The notes under the pieces: generated by a model | Seen by the model: only the letters and a program-made list of their open reading frames with translations | The model's database searches: none | What the model was told of the DNA's origin: nothing | In this document: piece by piece, positions 16,927-27,865 of the stretch | Layout: each line of letters opens with the position of its first letter | Numbering within the stretch: the first letter of the stretch is position 1 | Translations under genes and position numbers: made by a program | Assembly (NCBI RefSeq): GCF_013408795.1 | Contig: NZ_JACCCC010000001.1 | Span: 62,001-126,000, forward strand | Reading direction: 5' to 3' | Origin: Spinactinospora alkalitolerans | GTDB lineage: Bacteria; Actinomycetota; Actinomycetes; Streptosporangiales; Streptosporangiaceae | Length of the DNA stretch: 64,000 bases

Positions 16927-18450
16927 ATGCAACCCTACGTAACGCTCCCTGAGAAGCAGTACCTGTCCAAACCGGGCTCGGGCGCCGCTGCGAGCCTGTA
17001 CGTCGACGGCTCGTGGCGGGCCGCCGACGACGGCGGAGTGCGCGAGGTCCTCAACCCCTCCGACGCCTCCGTGCTGACACTCGTCAGCGAGGCCGGCCCC
17101 TCCGACGTCGCCGCCGCCATCGCGGCCGCGCGCGCGGCGTTCGACGGGGGGCGCTGGCGGCGCGTCCCGGCGGCCGAACGCGGGGAGATCCTGCATCGCA
17201 TCGCCGAACTGCTGCAGCGCGACCGCGACGAGATCGCGCTCATGGAGTCGCTGGACACCGGCAAGACCATCGAAGAGGGCGGCATCGACGTCGACGACGT
17301 CACCGCGGTGTTCCGCTACTACGCCGGCCTGGCCGACAAGGACGCCGGCCGGGTCGTCTCCGCCCCCGAAGGGGTGTTCAGCCGGGTCGTCTACGAGCCC
17401 GTCGGCGTGTGCGCGATGATCACGCCCTGGAACTACCCGCTGCTGCAGCTCGCCTGGAAGGTGGCTCCGGCGATCGCCGCCGGCGGCACCATGGTGATCA
17501 AGCCCAGCGAGATCACGCCGGTGACGACCGCGAAGCTGGTCGAGCTGACCACCGAGGCCGGCGTCCCCGCGGGAGTGGTCAATCTGGTGCTCGGCTCGGG
17601 CGCGGTGGTCGGCTCCGCCATGGTCGAGAGCCCCGACGTCGACCTCGTGTCGTTCACCGGCGGCCTGGTCACGGGCAGGCAGATCATGGCCGCCGCGGCG
17701 CAGACCGTCAAGAAGGTCGCGCTGGAGCTGGGCGGCAAGAATCCCAACATCGTCTTCGACGACGTCGACCTCGACACCGCCGTCGACTACGCGCTGAGCG
17801 CGGCGTTCTTCCACTCCGGCCAGGTCTGCTCGGCCGGCGCCAGGCTCATCGTGCACGAGTCCATCCACGACGAGTTCACCGCGGAGCTCGCCCGCCGCGC
17901 CGAGCGCATCGAGGTCGGCTGCGGGCAGGCCGAGGGCATCCGGTGCGGAGCGCTGGTCTCGGCCGAGCACCGCGCCAAGGTCGAGGCCGCCGTGGCCAGG
18001 GGCGTCGAGGAGGGCGCCAGGGTCATCGCCGGCGGCAGGCGCCCCGACGATCCCGAACTCGGCGACGGCTACTTCTACCGGCCCACGGTGTTCGTCGACT
18101 GCGACCGCGGAATGGACGTCGTGCAGCAGGAGATCTTCGGCCCGGTCGTCACCGTCGAGAAGTTCCGCACCGAGGCCGAGGCGATCGAGCTCGGCAACGA
18201 CACCGACTACGGGCTGTCCGGCGCGGTGTGGACCAACGACACCGGCCGGGGCGAGCGTGTGGCGGCGGCGCTGCGGCACGGCACCGTCTGGATCAACGAC
18301 TTCGGCCCCTACATTCCCGGAGCGGAGTGGGGCGGCTTCAAGCGCTCCGGCATCGGCCGCGAACTCGGCCAGGCCGGCCTCGACGAGTACCGCGAGGCCA
18401 AGCACATCTACCGCAACCTCGACCCCGCGCCCCAGCGCTGGTTCGGGTAG
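16927..18450 (+). CDS. betB: betaine-aldehyde dehydrogenase
   Basis: 507 residues from ATG 16927, the start that gives the usual family length; no strong ribosome site is seen and an upstream extension to 16780 looks non-coding. Aldehyde-dehydrogenase landmarks: MITPWNYPLLQLAWK, the cofactor loop FTGGLVTGRQI, the general-base Glu in ALELGGKNPN and the catalytic Cys in GQVCSAGARL (about residue 301). Together with the GMC oxidase downstream it would oxidise choline-derived betaine aldehyde to glycine betaine, an osmoprotectant. Two strong hairpins separate the two genes, so they may be expressed unequally. Confidence 0.87.
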   Translation: MQPYVTLPEKQYLSKPGSGAAASLYVDGSWRAADDGGVREVLNPSDASVLTLVSEAGPSDVAAAIAAARAAFDGGRWRRVPAAERGEILHRIAELLQRDRDEIALMESLDTGKTIEEGGIDVDDVTAVFRYYAGLADKDAGRVVSAPEGVFSRVVYEPVGVCAMITPWNYPLLQLAWKVAPAIAAGGTMVIKPSEITPVTTAKLVELTTEAGVPAGVVNLVLGSGAVVGSAMVESPDVDLVSFTGGLVTGRQIMAAAAQTVKKVALELGGKNPNIVFDDVDLDTAVDYALSAAFFHSGQVCSAGARLIVHESIHDEFTAELARRAERIEVGCGQAEGIRCGALVSAEHRAKVEAAVARGVEEGARVIAGGRRPDDPELGDGYFYRPTVFVDCDRGMDVVQQEIFGPVVTVEKFRTEAEAIELGNDTDYGLSGAVWTNDTGRGERVAAALRHGTVWINDFGPYIPGAEWGGFKRSGIGRELGQAGLDEYREAKHIYRNLDPAPQRWFG

Positions 18451-18461
18451 CCGACCCTTTT

Positions 18462-18496
18462 CGGACGGGCGGGGCGCCCGGCGCCCCGCCCGTCCG
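18462..18496 (+). terminator. hairpin after betB
   Basis: Sixteen-base perfect arms (18462-18477 and 18481-18496, starting CGGACGGGCGGGG) with a 3-base loop lie 12 bases past the betB stop. There is no T-run on the plus strand, but the CCCTTTT just upstream reads AAAAGGG in the other direction. It would strongly slow or end transcription towards betA. Confidence 0.6.
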
Positions 18497-18553
18497 GCCG
18501 CAGCCACACGGCCACGCGCGCGTGGCCCCGTTCGTCTTCCGCGACCTCGGCGC

Positions 18554-18589
18554 GCGGCCCCTTCGCGCGGGCCCGCGCGAAGGGGCCGC
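18554..18589. repeat. 36-bp perfect palindrome between betB and betA
   Basis: Left arm 18554-18571 (GCGGCCCCTTCGCGCGGG) is followed directly by its exact complement at 18572-18589, with no loop. It lies 26 bases before the betA start and can form a cruciform or a second terminator/attenuator ahead of that gene. Confidence 0.65.
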
Positions 18590-18615
18590 GGCGGTCCTTC
18601 GCAAAGGAGCCCTAC

Positions 18616-20157
18616 GTGTCCGCAAGCGAATCAACGTTCGACTACGTCATCGTCGGCGGGGGGACGGCGGGTTCGGTGATCGCCAACCGGCTCACCGAGG
18701 ACCCCAACACCACCGTGTGCGTCATCGAGGGCGGCCCCTCCGACGTGGGCCTGGAGCGGGTGCTCAGACTGAGGGACTGGCTCGACCTGCTCGGCAGCGA
18801 CCTCGACTACGACTACCCGACGGTCGAGCAGCCCCGCGGAAACTCCCACATCCGGCACTCCAGGGCCCGCGTCCTCGGCGGCTGCTCCTCGCACAACACG
18901 CTGATCAGCTTCCGCCCGTTCCCGCAGGACCTCGACGACTGGGTGGCGGCCGGCGCCACCGGTTGGGACAACACCACGATGCAGTCCTACGGCGACCGCA
19001 TCAAGTGCAACATCATCCCGGTGGCGGACAAGGACCGCAACGACATCGTCAAGGACTGGATCACCGCGTCGTCGAAGGCGACGGGCGTCCCGGTCGTCGA
19101 GGACTTCAACGCCCCGATCTCCCACGGCGACGGCTTCCGCGACGGCGTCGGCTTCCTGTCCATCGCCTACGACCCCTACACCGGGTACCGCTCCTCGGCG
19201 TCGGTCGCCTACCTGCACCCGATCATGGGCCAGCGCACGAACCTCACCCTGATGCTGGAGACCTGGGCCGGCGGGCTGGTCCTCGACGGCGACCGGGTCA
19301 CCGGCGTCGAGGTCACGCTCCCCTCCGGGGACAGGCAGGTGGTCGGCGCCGAACGCGAGGTGATCCTGTGCGCCGGGGCCATCGACACCCCGCGGCTGCT
19401 GCTGCACTCCGGCATCGGACCGGCGGACGACCTGCGCGACGTGGGCATCGACGTCCGCCACGACCTGCCGGGCGTCGGCGAGAACCTGCTCGACCACCCG
19501 GAGTCGATCATCATGTGGGAGACCGACGAGCTGCCGCAGAACACGGTGATGGCCTCCGACGGGGGCCTGTTCATCCGGCGCGACACCGGTGATCCGCGCC
19601 CGGACCTGATGTTCCACATCTACCAGGTCCCGTTCGCCGACAACACGGAGCGGCTCGGCTACGAGCGGCCCGAGCACGCGATCTGCATGACGCCCAACGT
19701 GCCGCGGTCGTGCTCGCGCGGCAAGCTCTGGCTGACCAGCGCCGACCCGTCGGTCAAACCCGCTCTGGACTTCCGCTACTTCACCGACCCCGACGACCAC
19801 GACGCGAGGACCATCGTCGACGGCCTGAAGATCGCGCGGGAGATCGCCAAGACCGAGCCGTTCAAGTCCTGGCTCAAGCGCGAGGTCGCGCCGGGCCCCG
19901 ACGTCGTCTCCGACGAGGCGCTCTCGGAGTACGGCCGCCGCGCGGCGCACACCGTCTACCACCCGGCCGGCACCTGCAGGATGGGCGCCGCCGACGACCC
20001 GACGGCCGTCGTCGCCCCCGATCTGAAGGTGCGCGGCCTGTCCGGCGTGCGCATCGCCGACGCCTCGGTGTTCCCGACCATGCCGACGCCCAACCCGATG
20101 GTCACCGTCCTGATGGTCGGCGAACGCGCGGCCGACCTGATCCGCGCCGACCGATAG
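18616..20157 (+). CDS. betA: GMC oxidoreductase, choline dehydrogenase-like
   Basis: 513 residues from GTG 18616 (AAAGGAG upstream). The FAD-binding motif VIVGGGTAGSVIANRLTED is at the N-terminus. The GMC signature RVLGGCSSHN and the second signature GAIDTPRLLLHSGIGP follow, and the active-site His lies in HTVYHPAGTCRMG (about residue 450). The neighbour betB makes choline or betaine-aldehyde the likely substrate; as GMC enzymes vary widely, this rests on context. It would feed electrons to the respiratory chain or oxygen. A terminator follows 15 bases after the stop. Confidence 0.82.
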   Translation: MSASESTFDYVIVGGGTAGSVIANRLTEDPNTTVCVIEGGPSDVGLERVLRLRDWLDLLGSDLDYDYPTVEQPRGNSHIRHSRARVLGGCSSHNTLISFRPFPQDLDDWVAAGATGWDNTTMQSYGDRIKCNIIPVADKDRNDIVKDWITASSKATGVPVVEDFNAPISHGDGFRDGVGFLSIAYDPYTGYRSSASVAYLHPIMGQRTNLTLMLETWAGGLVLDGDRVTGVEVTLPSGDRQVVGAEREVILCAGAIDTPRLLLHSGIGPADDLRDVGIDVRHDLPGVGENLLDHPESIIMWETDELPQNTVMASDGGLFIRRDTGDPRPDLMFHIYQVPFADNTERLGYERPEHAICMTPNVPRSCSRGKLWLTSADPSVKPALDFRYFTDPDDHDARTIVDGLKIAREIAKTEPFKSWLKREVAPGPDVVSDEALSEYGRRAAHTVYHPAGTCRMGAADDPTAVVAPDLKVRGLSGVRIADASVFPTMPTPNPMVTVLMVGERAADLIRADR

Positions 20158-20171
20158 GCCTCGCCCGACGA

Positions 20172-20198
20172 CGGCCGCCCCTCCCCTCGGGGCGGCCG
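20172..20198 (+). terminator. hairpin terminator after betA
   Basis: Ten-base perfect arms, CGGCCGCCCC (20172-20181) and GGGGCGGCCG (20189-20198), with a 7-base loop lie 15 bases after the betA stop. There is no T-run, as is usual in this genome. Confidence 0.6.
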
Positions 20199-20208
20199 CT
20201 CACTGATG

Positions 20209-20330
20209 TCCGACGGTCGCGTTCGCAGAGGGGTTGGCTGTCGCAGTGCGCGCAGCGCCGGCGGCACAGCGGGTCCGGGCACCGGTGACCCCGCCTCACC
20301 CCGCGCACGCAGCGGTCAGAGTCCGATCAG
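20209..20330 (+). repeat. dispersed intergenic repeat, copy B
   Basis: Closest match to copy A: the core GGCTGTCGCAGTGCGCG, then CAGCGCCGGCGGCACAGC and GGGTCCGGGC is almost identical. The right flank CGGTCAGAGTCCGATCAG matches copy D. It lies directly upstream of the broken betaine-transporter remnant and may have been involved in its rearrangement (inference). Confidence 0.72.
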
Positions 20331-20344
20331 AGGAAGGCGAACTC

Positions 20345-20840
20345 ATGACCCCCCCGACAACCGAATCCGCCGACCGATCCCCCGAGTCCCCCGCCGGCGA
20401 TCCGAAGATCTCCGTCCGCAACCTGTGGAAGGCCTTCGGCGGAAACGCCGACTCGATCATCGGCATCGAGAACGAGCGGCTCGACCGCGATGCCGTCCGC
20501 GAGCGGACCGGCTGCACCGTGGCGGTGCGCGACGTCTCCTTCGACGTGCACCCCGGCGAGATCTTCGTCGTGATGGGCCTGTCCGGCTCGGGCAAGTCCA
20601 CGCTGGTGCGCTGCATGGCGCGGCTCATCGAACCCACGGGCGGCACCGTGGTCTGGACGGCGACGACATCGGCGCGGCCCTGGAGCTCATCGACAACTGG
20701 ACGTGGACCAACGCCGACCAGAACGCAGTGGCCCAGTCGATCGCCGACGAAGGGTGCCCAGGGAGGACGCCGCGCGGCAGTGGGTCGAGGAGAACCCCGA
20801 CATCTGGTGTCCGTGCCTTCCCGAGCAGGCGAAACAGCGC
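20345..20840 (+). pseudogene. collapsed glycine-betaine ABC transporter (ProV/OpuAA N-terminus joined to OpuAC C-terminus)
   Basis: From ATG 20345, about 103 codons encode the start of a betaine-transport ATPase ([12 protein letters not shown], Walker [17 protein letters not shown]). Near 20655 the match ends. In the next frame the sequence continues as the very end of a glycine-betaine-binding protein ([20 protein letters not shown]). After a missing G around 20756, it continues in the third frame as [18 protein letters not shown]. The rest of the ATPase, the whole permease and most of the binding protein are gone. This is an internal deletion of an operon that would have imported the betaine made next door, plus a one-base frameshift. 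Confidence 0.8.
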
Positions 20841-20858
20841 CTCCGCCGCGGCCCTGCA

Positions 20859-20906
20859 CGGCGGTGGGCCGTGGTGGGGTCGCACCCCCGCCGCGGCCCA
20901 CCGCCG
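20859..20906 (+). terminator. hairpin after the transporter remnant
   Basis: Thirteen-base perfect arms (20859-20871, CGGCGGTGGGCCG, and 20894-20906) enclose a 22-base loop. It probably was the terminator of the lost transporter operon and now separates the remnant from the GAF-ANTAR gene. Confidence 0.5.
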
Positions 20907-21001
20907 CCTTCGCGGGGTGCCATATCCTTCGAGGAGCCGGGCCGGGCCGCACCGCCCTCCCGGTGGTCCACGGCCCCCACCGGGCCTTTAAGGAGCCGCA
21001 T

Positions 21002-21766
21002 GTGGCCGAGATCGAGATCCAGCCGGTGACCCCGCCCTCCGCGCAGGAGCGCTACGGCGACATCGTCACCGCGCTCAGCGAGCTGACCAGGGTGCTCTCC
21101 GTCGAGGAGTCGATGCCCGAGACGCTCCAGCGCATCCTGGAGTTGGCCATGCGGCTCATCCCCGGATGCCACGCCGCCAGCGTGACCGTGCTCGACGCCG
21201 AGGGCCGGCCCGCCACCGCCGCCTCGACCAGCGCCGAGAACCAGGAGCTCGACCAGAGGCAGTACGCCCTGGGCGACGGCCCCTGCCTGGACGCGGCGCG
21301 CCGGCACGGCATCAACCGCTGCCGCATGGGCGAGGCCGAGCAGACCTGGCCGGAGTTCACCGCGATCGCCACGTCGATGGGGCTGCGCAGCTACCTCTCG
21401 GCCGGGATGGTCGCCGACGACCGCCCGGTCGGCGCGCTGAACCTGTCCAGCAGGGACGTCGACGGCTTCGACGCCCTCGACGAGACGTTCATCGCGATGT
21501 TCAGCGTGCCCGCGGCGGCCGTCATCGCCGGCCGCGACCGCTATGAGCGCACGCGCGGGCTCGCCGTGCAGTTGGAGCGGGCGCTCGATTCGCGCGCCAC
21601 CATCGACCGGGCCGTCGGCATCATCATGGCCCAGTCCAACTGCGACGCTGAGCAGGCGTTCGAGCGGCTGCGCCGGTCCTCCAACAACCAGAACGTCAAA
21701 CTGCGCGACCTGGCCGGGCGCATCGTGTCACAGGTGAGCGCCAAGGGACGCGGTCTCGTCACCTAG
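21002..21766 (+). CDS. GAF and ANTAR domain protein
   Basis: 254 residues from GTG 21002, chosen for AAGGAG 6 bases upstream. The same frame runs open back into the transporter remnant, so automatic calls may make a false fusion. Residues about 25-165 form a GAF sensor domain ([23 protein letters not shown]). The C-terminal 70 residues ([28 protein letters not shown]) are an ANTAR RNA-binding domain, which usually prevents transcription termination by binding paired hairpins. The signal bound by GAF is unknown. It precedes a SigB-type sigma factor; whether they work together is open. Confidence 0.88.
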   Translation: MAEIEIQPVTPPSAQERYGDIVTALSELTRVLSVEESMPETLQRILELAMRLIPGCHAASVTVLDAEGRPATAASTSAENQELDQRQYALGDGPCLDAARRHGINRCRMGEAEQTWPEFTAIATSMGLRSYLSAGMVADDRPVGALNLSSRDVDGFDALDETFIAMFSVPAAAVIAGRDRYERTRGLAVQLERALDSRATIDRAVGIIMAQSNCDAEQAFERLRRSSNNQNVKLRDLAGRIVSQVSAKGRGLVT

Positions 21767-22030
21767 TTCGTCCCCGGCTCGCCGTCTGGGAGCGTTCGGC
21801 GGAGGATTTTCGGATCCGCCGTGCCCGGACGGTCCTGACCTGCGGGGCAAGCGGTGCCCCTCCGGCCGCCTGTGAAGTGGCTCTCAGGAAACTCCCAGTT
21901 TCCGACATCTCCGTTAGACTCTGATGTGCACCGGGGTCCGGCAGCGGGCCCTCGCGCGGAAGCGTCTGACACTGGCCTCCGCGCAGCTCGGTAATTCGGT
22001 GCACCGCTGGTCCTTCTCAGGAGTCAGCCA

Positions 22031-22885
22031 ATGCCTGTCATGCACGCAGGTGTCAGCACGACGGCTCCGCCCCGCCAGGACGAGGGGCGCGGCGCCACAA
22101 CACGACGCAAATCCACCGCGCAGGCCCGGCGCGACGCCGAGGTGGCGGAGCTGTTCGCCCGCCTCCGGAGACTCTCCCCGGAGCAGCCCGCCCATGCCGA
22201 ACTGCGCTCCCGCATCGCCGAGCACTACATCGGCCTGGCCCGCCACCTGGCCGGGCGCTACGGCAACCGGGGCGAGCCGCTGGAGGACCTGGAGCAGGCC
22301 GCACTGCTCGGTCTGGTCAAGGCCATCAACGGGTTCGACCCCGACATGGGCCACGACTTCGTCGCCTACGCGATGCCGATGATGTCCGGCGAGATCAAAC
22401 GGCACTTCCGGGACAAGACGTGGGCCGTCCGGGTGCCGCGCCGCTACCAGGAGCGCCGCGGTGAGCTCAACCAGGCGGTCCGCCGGCTCACCCAGGACCT
22501 CGGCCGCTCGCCCACGATGCGGGAACTGGCCGAGGCCATGGACATGCCCCGGGACGACCTGTCGGAGCTGCTGGCGGCCTCGGCGGCCTACAGCGCGCTG
22601 TCCCTGGACTCGCCAGCGGGCGAGGACGAGGAGGGCGGCATCAACCTCGGCGACACCCTCGGCGCGGTCGACGGCACGCTGGAGCTGGTCGTCGACCGCG
22701 AATCGCTGCCGCCCCTGCTGAACGCGCTGCCGGAGCGCGAGCGCAGGATCGTGATCCTGCGCTTCTTCGGCAACAAGACCCAGAGTCAGATCGCCGCCGA
22801 GATCGGGATCTCCCAGATGCACGTCTCCCGGCTGCTGTCGGGAGCCCTGGCCCGGCTGCGTGAGGGGCTCCTGGTCGAGGAATGA
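22031..22885 (+). CDS. RNA polymerase sigma factor, SigB/SigF family
   Basis: 284 residues from ATG 22031 (CAGGAG upstream). Regions 2, 3 and 4 are visible: LARHLAGRYGNRGEPLEDLEQ, IKRHFRDKTWAVRVPRR, the region-3 block LGRSPTMRELAEAMD and the region-4 helix-turn-helix KTQSQIAAEIGISQMHVSRLL. Such sigma factors run general stress or development programmes and recognise GTTT-N14-16-GGGTA promoters. A matching promoter lies at 24456-24480. The N-terminus is extended and polar (about 40 residues). No anti-sigma gene is adjacent; an RsbW-like gene lies 6.5 kb away among the pur genes. Confidence 0.93.
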   Translation: MPVMHAGVSTTAPPRQDEGRGATTRRKSTAQARRDAEVAELFARLRRLSPEQPAHAELRSRIAEHYIGLARHLAGRYGNRGEPLEDLEQAALLGLVKAINGFDPDMGHDFVAYAMPMMSGEIKRHFRDKTWAVRVPRRYQERRGELNQAVRRLTQDLGRSPTMRELAEAMDMPRDDLSELLAASAAYSALSLDSPAGEDEEGGINLGDTLGAVDGTLELVVDRESLPPLLNALPERERRIVILRFFGNKTQSQIAAEIGISQMHVSRLLSGALARLREGLLVEE

Positions 22886-22889
22886 GGCG

Positions 22890-23132
22890 TCAGGAGGCGG
22901 GCCGGCGTTCGTGGTGCAGACGCCGGCCCACCCAGTACGCGTTGGTCCCGGCGGCGGCGCAACCCGCCACCAGGAGCACGGTCAGCGGCGCCGAATGCGC
23001 CCAGAGGGCCGCGAGGAGCGCGCCGGTCAGCAGCACCAGCACGCCGAAGACCGCCAGGACCAGCCGGAAGCGCAGCGCGCTGGCGGGGCGCTCGATGCTC
23101 CCCAGGGGTCCCTTGAGTCGCCCACCGCGCAT
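22890..23132 (-). CDS. small two-span membrane protein
   Basis: 80 residues from ATG 23132 with GAGGAGAG upstream. A basic N-terminus (RGGRLKGPLGSIERPASALR) leads into two hydrophobic spans (about 21-45 and 48-68) and a basic tail. It converges on the sigma gene with 4 bases between the ends. No family is recognised with confidence. Confidence 0.6.
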   Translation of the reverse strand: MRGGRLKGPLGSIERPASALRFRLVLAVFGVLVLLTGALLAALWAHSAPLTVLLVAGCAAAGTNAYWVGRRLHHERRPAS

Positions 23133-23174
23133 GCCGACCGCTCTCCTCGCCCGGTCCGTCCGGATGCGGCCAGG

Positions 23175-24278
23175 CTACTCCTCGGTGGCGAAGCGCAGCA
23201 GCGCCCCCGTCCCGTCCTCGGCGTCGCCCTCGCCGGGCAGCGTGCCGAACGACGCATCGGTGGCGTAGGCGGCCCGCAGCAGCAGCGCGCTCGCGGACGC
23301 CCGGACCGCGTTGCCGGGGTCGGTCAGCCGGTCCCGTTCGGCGGAGACCTCCATGGGATCGTCCGCCGAACCCCACAGCTCCTGGTCGTCGAGCCGTACG
23401 GGGTGCAGCAGCAGCGTGTCCACCTGGGCCGAGCGCAGCGCCTCGGCCGTGGCCGCGAGCCCCTGGACGGCCAGGTCCCGGCCGAGGCTCTGGGTGAACT
23501 CCGAGGTCTTCTCCGCGCGTACGGCCGCAACGGTCTCCGACAGGCGCTCCTCCAGCGAGTCGCGCAGGCTGGCCAGGGCGGTGTAGTCGGAGCGGCCCCC
23601 GCTGGGCAGCTCCACCAGGATGCCGAGGACGCGCTCGCTGAGGTGCTCCTTGAGCTTGCCGATGGCGCGCTCGTCGCCTCCGACGAAGACCGCCTCGGCC
23701 GAGACGTCGGAGGCGGCCGCCTCCACGTCCTCGGCCACCTGGGCGGCGTTCTTCGTCCAGGTCTCCTCCGTGTTGCGCTCGTAGTGCTTCTGGGACCAGC
23801 CGCCCGCGCTCACCTTCTGGACGTGCAGAGTGCTCCCGCTGAACGAGCGCTCCTCGACCGGCCCGCCGTACGTCGGGTAGGCGTGGACGTCGGCGCCCAC
23901 GCGGTCCGTGGCGACGACGACGTAGGGAAGCCCGTTGTCGCGGTCGGCCACGAGGTCGAGCGGATCGGGCAGCGCCATCCAGGAGGCGTGGTCGCGCCGG
24001 GGCGGCCGGGACAGCGTGTGGGCGGCGAGCACCCGGCCCTCGGCGGCGAAGAGCGCCTCGCCCTGAGGGCCGGGGACGCCCTTGACGCCGCCGTAGACGC
24101 CGTCGAGCGCCTTCAGCGTGGCCTCGTCCGCGCCGGCTTCGGCGAGCTCGTCGCGCAACCCCCGCCAGCGCAGATCGATCTCCCTGTTGGCTCCCTGCAC
24201 GGCCCACGTGGTGTCGAGGTAGACCGACGCGATCGGCCCGGAAACGGCGTACAGCGGTTCAAGAAGTCCAAGTTCCAT
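23175..24278 (-). CDS. Rv2629-like (baeRF/eRF1-related) protein
   Basis: 367 residues. The N-terminus GPIASVYLDTTW, central VEERSFSGSTLHVQKVS with GGWSQKHYERNTEETW, and the late segments SAEAVFVGGDERAIGKL and DTLLLHP match the Rv2629-like family, whose C-terminal part resembles archaeal/eukaryotic release-factor domains and may act at stalled ribosomes (family-level proposal, not proven). No membrane segment is seen. An inverted repeat upstream (24383-24404) and a neighbouring SigB-type promoter suggest stress control. The start ATG 24278 has only a weak ribosome site. Confidence 0.78.
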   Translation of the reverse strand: MELGLLEPLYAVSGPIASVYLDTTWAVQGANREIDLRWRGLRDELAEAGADEATLKALDGVYGGVKGVPGPQGEALFAAEGRVLAAHTLSRPPRRDHASWMALPDPLDLVADRDNGLPYVVVATDRVGADVHAYPTYGGPVEERSFSGSTLHVQKVSAGGWSQKHYERNTEETWTKNAAQVAEDVEAAASDVSAEAVFVGGDERAIGKLKEHLSERVLGILVELPSGGRSDYTALASLRDSLEERLSETVAAVRAEKTSEFTQSLGRDLAVQGLAATAEALRSAQVDTLLLHPVRLDDQELWGSADDPMEVSAERDRLTDPGNAVRASASALLLRAAYATDASFGTLPGEGDAEDGTGALLRFATEE

Positions 24279-24382
24279 GATGGCCGGTCCGCACCCCGCG
24301 GGCGCGGTCCTTCCTCACCTCCGCGTGGTCTCGTCGTCGGGCCTTCGCCCGCCCGCTGCCCGAGACGATCACCCGCATGCCA

Positions 24383-24404
24383 CCGGTAAGAGATTCCTTA
24401 CCGG
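24383..24404. promoter_or_regulatory. CCGGTAAG-N6-CTTACCGG operator-like palindrome
   Basis: Perfect 8-base arms at 24383-24390 and 24397-24404, located between the divergent Rv2629-like gene and the small acidic protein gene. It could be a regulator site for either. The binding protein is unknown. Confidence 0.4.
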
Positions 24405-24455
24405 GAAGTGACCTTCGGTGTCGGTTCGCGTCCGGCGAGCCCCGCTGACGTGGCC

Positions 24456-24480
24456 GTTTGCTACCGAAAGGTCCGGGTAG
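24456..24480 (+). promoter_or_regulatory. SigB/SigF-type promoter
   Basis: GTTT (24456-24459), 15 bases, GGGTAG (24475-24480) is the classic promoter form for actinomycete SigB/SigF-family sigma factors. It lies 48 bases before the ATG of the small charged protein, and a sigma gene of this family is 1.6 kb away. Confidence 0.7.
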
Positions 24481-24527
24481 CCGAAGGAGACAGCCAACAC
24501 CGCCAATCACCAAGGGGGCACGTCGCC

Positions 24528-24758
24528 ATGGAACGCGGCAGCGACAAGCACGGCCCGCGACTCGACGAGCAGATACAGCACGAGATCGACGGCGTGCTGA
24601 AAGGCGGAAAGCCCACGCGGGTGTACGAGGGGCGGGAGCCGGAACCCACCATCAGCGATGAGATGGACGCCGCCACCGACCGGACCGGCAAGGTGGCCGA
24701 GGACCTGGAGCGCCGGGAGGAAGAGGAGCGCCGGGAGGAAGAGGAGGAGCAGGGCTGA
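24528..24758 (+). CDS. small highly charged stress-type protein
   Basis: 76 residues from ATG 24528 (AAGGGGGCA upstream). The N-terminal part (KHGPRLDEQIQHEIDGVLKGG) resembles small conserved actinomycete proteins. The C-terminus is a Glu/Arg repeat (LERREEEERREEEEEQG), probably a charged helix. There is no membrane span. The SigB-type promoter just upstream makes it a likely stress-regulon member. Function unknown. Confidence 0.72.
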   Translation: MERGSDKHGPRLDEQIQHEIDGVLKGGKPTRVYEGREPEPTISDEMDAATDRTGKVAEDLERREEEERREEEEEQG

Positions 24759-25502
24759 CCGTCGGCGCTCCGTGCAGGCAGCGTCTTCTTGGGCCCGGGC
24801 CCGGGCCGGCGTTCAACGACATCGTCAGCGCTTCGCGCTGGCGGTGTTCTCTTAGAACTCCTAACAGAATGATCTCGGAAGCCGGTGCTGCTGCTCGATG
24901 TCGGGCTGCCGCCGCGGAACGCCGCCGAGTATGCCGAGTCGGCGGTGCAGCCCGGCGCCGGGCCCTCTCCCCGGCTCGACGATCCCGCGTGGTTCACGCG
25001 GACACGGGCGGCCTTTCTCGGCTGACCGCGTCGAGCAGCAGCTTCGCGGCCACCGCCGCCCCGTCGGTGCGGATCGTGCCGACGCCGCGGCGCGGCCACC
25101 GCCGACTCCGGTTCGGCGAGGCGGTCATCCGGCAGCAAGTCCGGGGCCTCGGCTGTGCGCTCGCAGCTCTCCACCAGCCACTCCAGCGTCTCCCCCTTTC
25201 GGGCCGCAACTGCGCGCTCAGCCGACGGCAGCGCCGAACCACTTGGGCAGCCGGCTGAAAGGTCTTCTTGATCGGTCAGAAACAGGCTGGAGGGCTGTCC
25301 TTCAGTGAAGACCGTGGCCGCAGGCTTCCGTACAGCACTGGTGACCTGGAGGGCTGCCGTCAGCGCTCGCGCCTGACAGCAGTCTCACCAGGCCCGCAGT
25401 GGTTCAGCGGGACCTGGAGAGCAAGCACCGACCATCCCATTGCGGCCACCACCTGGAACCAGCCGCTGGAACAACGTGCACAACGTCAAGGTCGGCGCGG
25501 GG
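24759..25502. other. gene-poor region with decayed fragments
   Basis: 744 bases with no convincing intact gene. It contains an orphan 46-codon frame and, on the minus strand near 24994-25075, a short open stretch reading AAVAAKLLLDAVSRERPPVS that may be the tail of another gene remnant. Nothing continuous links them. It appears to be genetic debris between the stress protein and purL. Confidence 0.5.
24885..25025 (+). pseudogene. possible 3' fragment of an unidentified gene
   Basis: 46 codons from GTG 24885 to TGA 25023-25025. The peptide ends RLDDPAWFTRTRAAFLG, with protein-like composition and codon bias. A stop lies just upstream in frame (24870) and there is no ribosome site, so it looks like the surviving end of a longer gene. 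The family is not recognised. Confidence 0.3.
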
Positions 25503-27800
<2,298 letters not shown>

Positions 27801-27865
27801 GGAGAGCTTTTCCGTTCGGGCTGTGCGGTGAGCGGGCTGTGCGGATCTAGAGAGGTCTGAGCCAT

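Noticed and set aside
20345-21766. One 473-residue ATPase/GAF/ANTAR fusion protein
   Set aside because: The open frame between the parts is a by-product of GC-rich sequence. The GAF-ANTAR gene has its own AAGGAG and GTG, and the ATPase part is a remnant.
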